Shown here piece after piece: positions 1-10,449 of a stretch of 10,474 bases of DNA (positions are counted from its first letter, which is position 1; the number at the start of each line of letters is the position of its first letter). The translations under genes were made by a program, and so were the position numbers. The notes beneath the pieces are model-generated. The model did not search any database, was not told the DNA's origin, and worked only from the letters and a program-made list of their open reading frames with translations. The stretch is from Monoraphidium neglectum (taxonomy: Eukaryota; Chlorophyta; Chlorophyceae; Sphaeropleales; Selenastraceae): contig NW_014011532.1 of NCBI RefSeq assembly GCF_000611645.1, forward strand, positions 1 to 10,474, in the 5' to 3' direction.

Positions 1-2882
<2,882 letters not shown>

Positions 2883-2993
2883 GGTGGCGGGTGAAAGGGA
2901 CCGAAATAGTGCGTTCCGCGGCCTATATTGACGGTGTCTGCAGTGCTTCCCGGTCAGTTGTGAAGCCTATAGCTTTTCTGGCTCGCACATTGC

Positions 2994-3000
2994 TATAAAA
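2994..3000 (+). promoter_or_regulatory. TATA box (TATAAAA) for the methyltransferase-like gene
   Basis: An exact TATAAAA in a locally AT-richer patch, about 190 bp upstream of the first plus-strand ATG in the coding frame (3183) and 350 bp upstream of ATG 3351. The adjoining CCAAT downstream is in an unusual place for a CCAAT box and may be chance. Confidence 0.45.
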
Positions 3001-3182
3001 CCAATGAAATCGTTGCTTTTGCAAGCCTTTGCGAGCACTTCAGCAAACCCACACTGGAATCGTCCCTCCAGCAGCGTCACTGCCATTGCGCCGCTGCGCC
3101 GCTCTGAGCGGTTGCGCCGCTTTCCCCTCAGCGGTCCGCAGCCCAACACCCCCCAACCCATACGACCTCGGTATCCAACGTC

Positions 3183-3257
3183 ATGTCGTTCCAGCGCCGC
3201 TCAGCAGCGCCGCCACCACCCAAGCCCACGCATGGCCACACGCTATGCCGCGCGTGA
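3183..3257 (+). other. Possible upstream ORF in the methyltransferase leader
   Basis: ATG at 3183 opens 24 codons (begins MSFQRRSAAPPPP) and ends at TGA 3255-3257, in the same frame as the methyltransferase coding sequence. It may be a uORF, or part of a leader exon joined by an intron I could not define. No family is recognised. Confidence 0.3.
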
Positions 3258-3350
3258 TTGCCAGAGCAGCAACGCCACCAGCGTTGGCGGCAGCTGCGTT
3301 GCTTGGATCGCCTGGCGCGACTGCTGGCCCTACTAGCGACGCCGGCTTAC

Positions 3351-4718
3351 ATGGAAGCTGAGCGGGCACAGACCCCAGCACGCACAGCAGCCGACCTCGC
3401 AGACCACGTGGCCCGTAGCTTTGCGCTCGCCGATGCCCGCCTATCGCGCCTAGGCGCTGCCGCGCTCGAAATGGAGGGCATGAGTGGCGCCGCGACGCGC
3501 CATTTGTACAACAACCTGTGCGCCTTGCCAGGCGGCTGCAGCTGCCTGCAGATCGGGGTTTGGAAGGGCTCGTCGGTGGTGGCGGCGCTGTCGGGCAACC
3601 CCGGCTGCCGAGTGACTGCGGTGGATTGCTGGTCCGAGTTTGGGGGCCCACGGGACGAGTTCCTGGCGGTGTGCGAGCAGCTGCTGTCGGAAGACGAGCG
3701 GGCGCAGATGCAGGTGGGAAGGTGGAGGTTTAGTGCGGGGCGATCATGCGCACGCCTGGCTCGTGTGCCACGGGCCGCGGGTGGACATGCAGCGAGGGTC
3801 AAGCAGGAGCTGGGCAAGCTCGTGCCAGCTTTGCCCGGACCTCGTAACCTCAACTCAGTAGGATGAGTCCCTAACGTCACTTATGACTGATCAACCAGCA
3901 CTATCCAACAAAAGGGTTGCCGCTGCACCTCGCATGTGCATTGACTTGGTTGTGACTCGCCCGCCGAATCCGCACCCAAAGCATCAACCACCAACCACCG
4001 ATAACCGAACGCCGCCATCCATGTGACCAGCTGGTGGACGGCGACGCGTTCAACCTCCAGCCGCCGCTGCCAGAGTCTCACTATGACCTGTACATTTACG
4101 ACGGCGCCCATGACTACGCCAGCCAGGCACGCGCCATTGCAGCTGCGCTGTATGTCTCAAGGATTGCCTGACAAAATGCGTGCGAGAGCTGTGTTCATGC
4201 ATCACAAGGTGCCCATAACACATGAAGATTTGCCCGCATGCTGCATTGCTGCTTGAATCGCGGCAGGCGAGTTTTGGGTGCCTTTGCAACTCTGCTGTGG
4301 CATGCCTCAAGCATTGGTTGGCAACGCGCACGACCCCCCCTCTTCATGGCAGGTTTTTGCCATCACTGCTATATGGCGCCACCTCACCACAACCGCCATC
4401 GTAGTCATCGATGACATCAACTTTGACAGCGTCCGCCAGGGCACCGCGGACGGCTGCGAGGCGGTCGGCGGCTGCATGGCAGGGGGCGGCGTCATCGCCG
4501 CGTCCTTTGAGCGGCGGCTGACGCTGGACGGCAGCCACACGCCGCTGCCGGAGGCTCGCAGGGGCTACTGGAATGGAGTGCTGGTGCTCGTCATCGACAA
4601 GAGCGCCGCGGCGCCTGGGGCCCCTGGCGCAGGCGGCAGCAGCGGCGCAGGCGGCGACATGGGGCCAGGAACCCCGTTGGAAGAGGGGATTCCAGGCCGG
4701 GAGGCCAGCGTTGATTGA
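3351..4718 (+). CDS. Class I SAM-dependent methyltransferase-like protein (Methyltransf_24 type), three exons
   Basis: Exons 3351-3713, 4031-4153 and 4353-4718 (stop TGA) give 283 residues. Both introns are GT-AG and phase 0. Motif I reads LQIGVWKGSS (IGVWKG at residues 68-73). Motif II is AVDCWSEFGGPRDEF, whose Asp would bind the SAM ribose. Exon 2 encodes YDLYIYDGAHDYASQ, and exon 3 carries VVIDDINFDSVRQGT and YWNGVLVLVIDK. This order is typical of the small class I methyltransferases assigned to the Methyltransf_24 group; the substrate is unknown. The C-terminus after IDK is a Gly/Ala/Pro-rich tail. The start is uncertain: the frame stays open back to a TGA at 3255-3257 and contains a hydrophobic stretch (RLLALLA) before ATG 3351, so an upstream exon or other start is possible. 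The exon 2 donor (GTCTCA at 4154) is weak; the stronger GTATGT at 4150 breaks the frame. Confidence 0.78.
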
Positions 4719-4746
4719 TGCGGCGGGGGCGATTGGTCCTTTTCAG

Positions 4747-4925
4747 GTGATCCATCAGTGTTCCTGCGCCGCTTCGGCCAAATTGCTGACCTGGACGCGC
4801 CCACAGCACCAGGCGCTGCCCTGGGGCTGGTCTGGTCGCCTGAAAGCCTGCGGCTGTCGCCGGCCAGCACCACGCCCACACGCGGAGAAGGCATGTGGGC
4901 AGAGCCGCGCTGCCGCTGCCTTTGA
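4747..4925 (+). other. Candidate extra 3' exon or unexplained open frame after the methyltransferase
   Basis: A good acceptor (CCTTTTCAG, ending 4746) precedes about 58 open codons with GC-rich third positions (GDPSVFLRRFGQIADLD...) ending at TGA 4923-4925. Reaching that frame from exon 3 needs a phase-1 donor. I found no GT donor of that phase between 4560 and 4740; a GT at 4710 would lead into a different, also open frame. It is therefore either a lineage-specific tail with an unusual donor, or 3' UTR. Confidence 0.3.
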
Positions 4926-6152
4926 ATGCTGAGGGTACGTGCTCAGGAACGCCCCTTTACAAGCCGCTTGACCATTGGGTCACAAGCCCCCGTGAGTTTG
5001 GGGCGAAATGGTCCTAGAAGCGGTGCACCTGTAAGCTGCTGTTGTCCAGGCCCACCCGAATCTGTTGCAGGCTATGTGCAAATTGAGACAAGCCAAGGGC
5101 CTGCCAGGACAGCCCTGGCTTGAGCAAACACCTACCATTTTTAGTTTGGTGTGTGGCAACTCTATATTTGTGTGATAATGGCGTGGCGCAGCGAGCACAA
5201 GGAGAGTCGCGCTGCCCCTGAAAAACACGTGCATCAGACCTGGAACCTTGGAATTGCCGCAGACAGGCCAGAATCGCAGCCCATAGCCAGGGTGACGCGA
5301 GACCACAGGAACAATTGACCGAAAATATGGCAGGAGCAGATAGCCGCACCGCCGATTGAGAACCGACATGCCTGTTGCAAGAGGGTCCTGAATAGCACAA
5401 TATGCGAAACCTCGCTCGACTGCGACTAGAAGTGTGTGCAGCACGTGGTGTCGTCGTGCATGTGTGCTTCTTGTCCCTGGATTTGGGCCTGAATCGGCAT
5501 GGCAGTACCTTTTGTTGGGTGAACATCACGTCCGGGTCAGGTGTGTGGCATCATGGGCTGGCGGTGTGGGGCGCCACAAGGCCCGCCCTCACACGCCAGC
5601 CACGTGTTGAAGCCGCGCAGGAGCACGCTACGCCGACAGGCGGCCAACAGAGCTCAGCGGCGGCCACGGGATTGCAGGTTTTGCGCCCTCTCCCCGCCGC
5701 GACCGATGATTTCAGGACACTTGCGTGATAGATGATGGCAGCGCTTGGCGGGCGCGCCGTTGGGTGATGACGGCAGTCACCATGCAGGGAGCAAGGGGGC
5801 AACAGAGAGGTTTGTCCGACCAAAGCCAGCAGCGCTTGCGGCCCGCCTGGATTTGTCGACATTCAAGTGCGTGTGCTGTGCACGAGCGACTGGCTGTCCC
5901 CACCAGCAATCTGGCTTCCGGCGTGAACGAGCAAGGCGGGGGACGCGCGTGCTCAGACCCGCACCCCAATCATTGGGATTGAAAGCCCTTTGAGGCTCCT
6001 TCGTGTGCCTCAGAGCACACGCCACATTTCCATGGGTGGAGGGCGCCACTCCACACACACGCCCTGCCAGGCGACGGCGGCTCAGCCCCTGGCTGGGTCC
6101 CGCCAGCACGGCGGGCCGCGAGGCCAAGCCCATCCATGTGCAGTGGTCATCG
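4926..6152. other. Intergenic region between converging genes
   Basis: About 1.2 kb between the 3' ends of the methyltransferase-like gene (plus) and the catalase-peroxidase gene (minus). It should hold both 3' UTRs. The part from about 5080 to 5420 is clearly more AT-rich than the rest of the window. The open frames here (for example 5402-5728) lack the codon bias and motifs of the real exons. I see no tRNA, transposon end or long repeat. Confidence 0.6.
5030..5034 (+). terminator. TGTAA polyadenylation-type signal
   Basis: TGTAA is the usual polyadenylation signal of volvocine and related green algae. This is the only plus-strand copy I see between the methyltransferase stop and the convergent gene. 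It lies about 310 bp after the 4718 stop, or 105 bp after the alternative 4925 stop. No equivalent was found on the minus strand near the 3' end of the catalase-peroxidase gene. Confidence 0.5.
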
Positions 6153-9100
6153 TCAGCAGACGCTGCCCGCGGGCCCCTTGAAGCGGTCGGCGTTCATGAG
6201 CTTGGTCCAGGCGGCGGCAAACGCCTTGAGGAACTTGGCGTTGTCGGCAGCATACTCCTTTGCAATCGCCGAAAGCTTGGGATCCTGCTCGGCGGCGTTT
6301 GCGAGGGTATGGACGTCGTGGTGCTGGCGCAGTGCTGTGTGCGTTGATGCAAGAATGCACAAAGCATGCACGCGTGTGCGCACGTGTATGTGTTTGTGCG
6401 TGTGCGTGTGTGTGAATGTGTGTGTATTTAGGTGGAGCCCGAAACAACTCGTCGCGGTTGCTGGCTGGCTCCTTCAAACCTATCTAGTTGCTGAAGCAAA
6501 AAGACAGCAATTACCCGTAGAGCGCGCTTGCACAGGCAGCCCCAGGTCACCCCCAGGGATGCAGGCGTGGGCCCACCTGCTTGATCACGAGGTCTGAAGG
6601 GGTCAGGAAGAGGCCGCCATTGGCAGTGTACTCCTCTTTGCCGCTGGGGGAGTTGACCTTGCGCCAGTCAGACTGCAGCAGCACCTGGGAGACGTCGTGC
6701 ATGGAAAATAGAACATTCGAGCTTTTGCAGCAGACATCATTGTTGCCCTACACCCTAGGTGCAGCGTCGCTTCTTTTTGAGTTGAGAGCTGGTGTGAAGG
6801 CGGGACACCCTGCGCGATGCACGCAACCCGGCCCCCATTTGATGCAGGAGGGCTGGCGCCATTCGCAGGGAGGGCAGGGCTTTGGTGCTGACGAGAGTGA
6901 CATTGCAAAGGAGTGACTAGTCACCGGGGCTGTGAAGTTCTCACCTTGAAGAACTCGTTCGACAGCTTCCCAGCAGAATCTGCGCGAGAGCTTGAGTACC
7001 CCTGCGCCTTCTGGGCCGCTGGGCTGCGCAGCTGCCCGGCCAGCGCGACCGCCTCGGCGGGCGTCAGCCCAGAGACCTTGATGTTGTCGATGACGGCGAC
7101 GGTCGCGTTTATGTACTTGCGGGGCGCCAGGTGGTCGGTGTTGGCGCCGTCGGCGGCGTCGGTGCGGCCGCCGCAGAAGGGGAACGCGGGGGCACCGGGC
7201 CCGGCGGCGGCCTCCTGGGCGGCTGTGCCTGCGAGGACGATCAGGTCGGCCCAGGAGAGGTCCTTGTATCTGGCCTTGATGGGCTCCAGCAGCTGCAATA
7301 GGGCGCCCAAGGGGGGGTTGGGGGCGCGGTACGTGTCCATGACAGCGGTGCTTCGTGCAGAGGGTGGAGGAGCGTTTAGGTGTGTGTGTGTGTGTTTGGG
7401 GTGGGAGGCCGTGCTGTGGGATGGGTGCAAGATTGAGGGTATGGTGTGCGTTGTTGCGGGACCTGACTGACGCACGAGCAACCACGCCCTCTCGCATGCA
7501 TCCCATTGCGGCAGTCCTAGTCTGCCCCACCCCGGCCCCGCCCTCACGTCCGTTGAGCGTGCACGTGTGAGTGCATGCGCACGCACGTACAGGCGTGTGC
7601 CACCCCCCCACCCCTGCTAGGGGGTCAGCAACCGCTTCACGACTCGGCCACCTGCAGATTCATTAATCGAGGCAGCGGTCTGCCACCCACCTGCAGGGCT
7701 TTATCCAGGCCCTTGTTCTGTGGCCAGGACTTCATCGGCTCAAAGCGGATGCGCGCCCCGTTGCAGCCGCCTGAGTGAGACATGGCATGAGGGGCAAGGG
7801 CTTGTTTGAGATCAAGGTGACGTGAAGGAGTGGCCGGGGAGTGGTGGAGAGCGCGGCGCTGGTCATTTGCAGGGGTGCGGGGGCCCATCGCGTCCTGGGT
7901 GAAAGGATGTCTGGGGGCGCAGACGACAATCAGGGCTTTGAGTTTTTCGGCAGGAAGAGCTTGTCCCAAACGGCTGCGGTCGGGACTTGGACACCCTGGA
8001 ATCTGGATACAGCATCGGCACAGGCCACTCCCCGCGCTTATCCACCCTCCCACCCACCGACCCACCCCCCCACCCACCGGCATAGTCTGTCTCGCGGTAG
8101 GTGCTCGCGCACTGGTACGCCAGGCGGCCCAGCAGCGCCCCGTAGTAGCGCTTGCCCCCCACGGTGTCGCCGGGGACGGCCGCGTTGGGGGTGGAGATGG
8201 CCTTGATGATGTCAGCCTTGACTTTGGAGAAGTCGGGGAGGGTCTTGGGGGCCGCGGGCAGCGGCATCTGCCAGGGCTGTGGGGGGTTCAAAAAGAGGGC
8301 GGGGCAAACAAAGATTTGAGTCCAAATCTTTGTGATCAGCTGGGCTGTCAGCAAGTAAGGATGGCACATGTGATTGGGTTTGGTTCCCAGGTGCAGCCGA
8401 GGCGTTCAGGTGACACGCTCCTGCGGCAGTTTGACTCAGGGGCTGTATGCAGGCATGCATGTGGCGGCAGCATTTGGGTTACACTTGCTGGCGAGACGAG
8501 TGCGTGAAAGCGTTGCGCAGGCAAAGCAAGGGGCCAGGCGCCCCGTGATCTTACCCGCGCGGGTCCTGCCAAGTCACCAAGGCAGCGCGTACGGGGGCCC
8601 ATATCACGAGTCATCAGCTTGTACCATGCTGGAGGGGGGGTGATGAGTTTGGGGAGTCGTCAATGTCTACCATGCCAACGTGACCGGCGTTGGGAGGGTG
8701 GGATTGTGAAGGATGGTGTATTGTTCGTGTGTGTAGGGGTAGGGGGGTTCATGGTCAGAAACTATCATGTGTGGAGGGGATAGGGGGAAGACTGGCAGAG
8801 GGCAAGGGCGCAGGGGCGGTGCTGGAAAAAAAGGGGATTAGGGGGTTAGGGTTCATACATATAGGGGTGGGGGTCTGGGTGGGACTATTCTGTTGCAGTT
8901 GGTCGGCGCTGGAGGCAAGCGTGGGCGCGGCGCCCCAACCTGAAACCGGCTAGAAAAGGAGCGGCTTGCCCACGCACTACAAGAGCACTCACCGGCGCCA
9001 AACTGCTCTGTCAGCAGCGTGAGGTTCGCCGAGAACTTCTTGACCAGATCGAGGTAGACGGGGTCCTGAGTCAGCGCGATGTCGGTGGTCAGCATCATGA

Positions 9101-10449
9101 TGTTGGGAAGCTTGCCGGAAGCTGCCGACTTGGCGGCCTTGGGGCGCCACTGCCAGTGGTTGCCGGGGCCCTTGTGCTTCTCCCAATCGAAGTTCAGGAG
9201 GTTCAGGAAATACTGGAGGGGGGGGTGACGTGGTTGAGATAGATAGATGAGTTGCTTATGCTATAGCATCACTGCCATCAGTTGAGAGGGGGGGTTGATG
9301 TGTTGAGATTGGGGGGGGTTGTGACATGTTGAGATGGGGGGCGCGAACGGTGGCTCAGCAGCGGAAGAGCGGAGAGGAGTTGGTGCATGGACAGCGAAGA
9401 TCGCTCGGCAGAGCAGCGGCGGCGGCAGGGCGACAGAGGTCGGGCAGGCGTGCAAGGGCTGTGCAAACGGGCAGTGCGGGGCGGCTGCGCTCGCTCGCAG
9501 TATGCGCGGGCGAGTTTCTCAGGGACCGGGGCAGGCCCACACACGGCAGCCGCGGCGTGCGCCTGGGAAGCGCCGCTCGCAGGGGCGTCGGCGTGCGTCG
9601 ATTGTCGTCTGACGTGGCGCGGCTCAAGAGGCGCGGCGTGCGCACGCGCGAGGTGCGAGCGGCGCCGCACCTCGTTGGTCCACTCCGTGGGTGAGGTGGT
9701 CCAGGGGCCCTCGAAGCCACTGGTGAAGGCGTTCTTGCCGCGGCCCTGGGCGGTGCCGTTACCTGGCAAGGCGACAGGAGCGGTAGGGGCGGCAGGGGGC
9801 GGGCGGGTTGTTGGAGCCGTGACTGGGAGCGGCCTTGGTGCCGGCCGAGCGCGTGTGCGTTGGGCACGCGGGTCAGCGTGCGGGGGTTTGTACATTTTAG
9901 GGGGCAGGGGACTGGGAGGTACGCGGGATGGGAACAGAGTGAGATGGAGTCCACTGTGCGCGCCTTGACAGCGCCTCCATTTGACCTGCAGCGCAGCCCA
10001 CACCCACAGGCGCATGCTTTGTGTTCGCAAATACGTGTACACTGACACACAAACGCATGTTGATGCTGTCTCAGATTCGCCTACTCAATCATACACGCAC
10101 ACCAGCCCACCGCATGTGCCGGGCCAGGGGTTCTTGGGGTCCTTCTCGGGGCCCGGGCCGGCGCCGGTGGGACACGCGCCTGCACACGCATGCATGTGCG
10201 TGCATGCAATGTGTGCATGTATGTGTGAGTACAATGTTTGTTGTCTACATGTGTGTGGGAGGGGCGGCAGGGACAGAGGGCCAAAGCTGCGTGGGGCGAC
10301 AATTAGGCGGGCCCTGGCGATGCAGGCGGGGCTGCTAGGGCGCGATGAGCCTGGGGAGCGCGGCGCGGGCAGAGCGCTCAGCTTTCCGCTGCAAACAGGG
10401 CAACCACAAAAGGCACATTGTCTAATGGGGCGCTCACCATGGGTCTTGC
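6153..10449 (-). CDS. katG: Catalase-peroxidase (KatG), 3' two-thirds, ten exons (N-terminus beyond the right edge)
   Basis: Bifunctional class I haem peroxidase removing H2O2. Minus-strand exons: 10449-10438, 10179-10111, 9762-9671, 9212-8993, 8628-8555, 8276-8078, 7770-7691, 7292-6945, 6684-6577 and 6323-6153 (stop TGA). All introns are GT-AG and every join keeps frame, giving 456 residues, close to what bacterial KatG has after GKTHG. The 12-nt first visible exon encodes GKTH, which in the family directly follows the proximal haem His (off window). Next come FTSGFEGPWTTSPTEW, with the Trp (codon 9703-9701) equivalent to the adduct/proximal Trp; MLTTDIAL, with its Asp (9083-9081); and KLMTRDMGPRTR, with the mobile Arg (8608-8606). 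The haem-free C-terminal domain follows: ASTYRETDYAGGCNGARIRF, LSWADLIVLAG, CGGRTDAADG, KLSNEFFKVLL and FAAAWTKLMNADRF. It ends GSVC, with no SKL-type peroxisomal signal. The distal Arg/Trp/His and adduct Tyr and Met lie outside, so activity cannot be judged fully. Confidence 0.95.
6357..6430. repeat. GT-rich tract in a katG intron
   Basis: Imperfect GTGTGC/GTGTGT sequence inside the intron 6576-6324. On the sense strand it is CA-rich and lies about 35-105 nt upstream of the last acceptor. Confidence 0.8.
7379..7397. repeat. Short GT microsatellite in a katG intron
   Basis: About eight GT units inside the intron 7690-7293. On the sense strand it is a CA run roughly 85-105 nt upstream of the acceptor before 7292. 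Confidence 0.8.
8043..8077 (-). repeat. G-run tract at the 5' end of a katG intron
   Basis: On the sense (minus) strand the donor itself starts a series of GTGGGTGGGGGGGTGGG-type runs, at least five G-tracts of three or more within 35 nt. This meets the usual G-quadruplex pattern in the pre-mRNA and overlaps the splice donor at 8077-8076. Confidence 0.85.
8308..8333 (-). repeat. Perfect 11-bp inverted repeat (hairpin) near a katG splice acceptor
   Basis: Arms 8308-8318 and 8323-8333 (ACAAAGATTTG / CAAATCTTTGT) are exact reverse complements around a 4-nt loop. It lies in intron 8554-8277. On the sense strand it begins right after a branch-point-like CTGAT (8339-8335) and ends about 30 nt before the acceptor at 8277. 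Confidence 0.9.
8833..8883 (+). repeat. Telomere-like and G-quadruplex-type G-rich tract
   Basis: Plus-strand GGGGATTAGGGGGTTAGGG (8833-8851) is followed by GGGGTGGGGGTCTGGGTGGG (8864-8883). The second piece alone fits the four-tract quadruplex pattern with loops of 1-3 nt. It lies antisense in katG intron 8992-8629, within a broadly G-rich 200-bp stretch (about 8690-8885). Confidence 0.85.
9233..9345. repeat. Degenerate GTTGAGA + poly-G tandem array
   Basis: GTTGAGA occurs at about 9233, 9281, 9302 and 9328. The last three are each followed within a few bases by a run of six to eight G, giving a period near 21-26 bp. It lies within katG intron 9670-9213. A 12-bp palindrome (ATGCTATAGCAT, 9258-9269) lies between the first and second copies. 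Confidence 0.75.
10184..10260. repeat. GT/TGCATG-rich tract in a katG intron
   Basis: Imperfect GTGTGC, TGCATG and GTATGTGTG sequence directly upstream, in the sense direction, of the acceptor before exon 10179-10111. On the sense strand it forms a CA-rich approach to the splice site. Confidence 0.75.
10438..10449 (-). other. katG: 12-nt microexon of the catalase-peroxidase gene
   Basis: GCAAGACCCATG is flanked by an acceptor (CCCCTTCAG) and a donor (GTGAGC). With one base from each neighbouring exon it reads G-K-T-H-G, exactly the family segment after the proximal His (GGHTFGKTHG). The next exon (10179) begins with the two bases needed to complete the second Gly, and continues ACPTGAGP. Confidence 0.85.

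Larger units (their letters stand above)
2883..3350. promoter_or_regulatory. Divergent intergenic/promoter region
   Basis: This region separates the minus-strand reductoisomerase ATG (2882) from the plus-strand methyltransferase start (3351, or possibly upstream). A clear plus-strand TATAAAA at 2994-3000 is followed at once by CCAAT (3001-3005), consistent with transcription starting near 3025-3035 towards the methyltransferase. For the minus-strand gene only a weak AT-rich patch (about 2924-2931) is seen. A 24-codon open frame starting ATG at 3183 ends at TGA 3255-3257 and could be an upstream ORF. Confidence 0.5.

Noticed and set aside
3258..3350. Non-ATG (TTG) start for the methyltransferase at 3258
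   Set aside because: A TTG start is a prokaryotic convention. In this intron-bearing nuclear gene the first in-frame ATG after the TGA is 3351.
4150..4155. Consensus-like donor GTATGT for methyltransferase exon 2
   Set aside because: Using it puts exon 3 in a frame that stops at about 4404 and loses VVIDD and WNG. The weaker GTCTCA donor at 4154 keeps the family sequence.
5402..5728. 108-codon plus-strand open frame in the intergenic region
   Set aside because: No domain, no GC-rich third-position bias like the real exons, and no supporting splice or promoter context.
6153..7292. Ascorbate peroxidase as the identity of this gene
   Set aside because: The early C-terminal segments resemble any class I peroxidase, but GKTHG, PWTTSPTEW, MLTTDIAL, RDMGP and the duplicated C-terminal domain are specific to catalase-peroxidases.
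6748..7611. 287-codon minus-strand open frame
   Set aside because: It is a different frame across the katG exon 7292-6945 and its introns, and shows no family motifs. The correct frame contains the KatG C-terminal domain.
9278..10048. 256-codon minus-strand open frame
   Set aside because: Only 9762-9671 is a real exon (FTSGFEGPW). The flanks are intron sequence, and the KatG protein requires splicing there.
10115..10120. GC donor for the katG exon ending at NPWPG
   Set aside because: Extending nine bases to the canonical GT at 10110 keeps phase and gives NPWPGTCG, so no GC-AG intron is needed.
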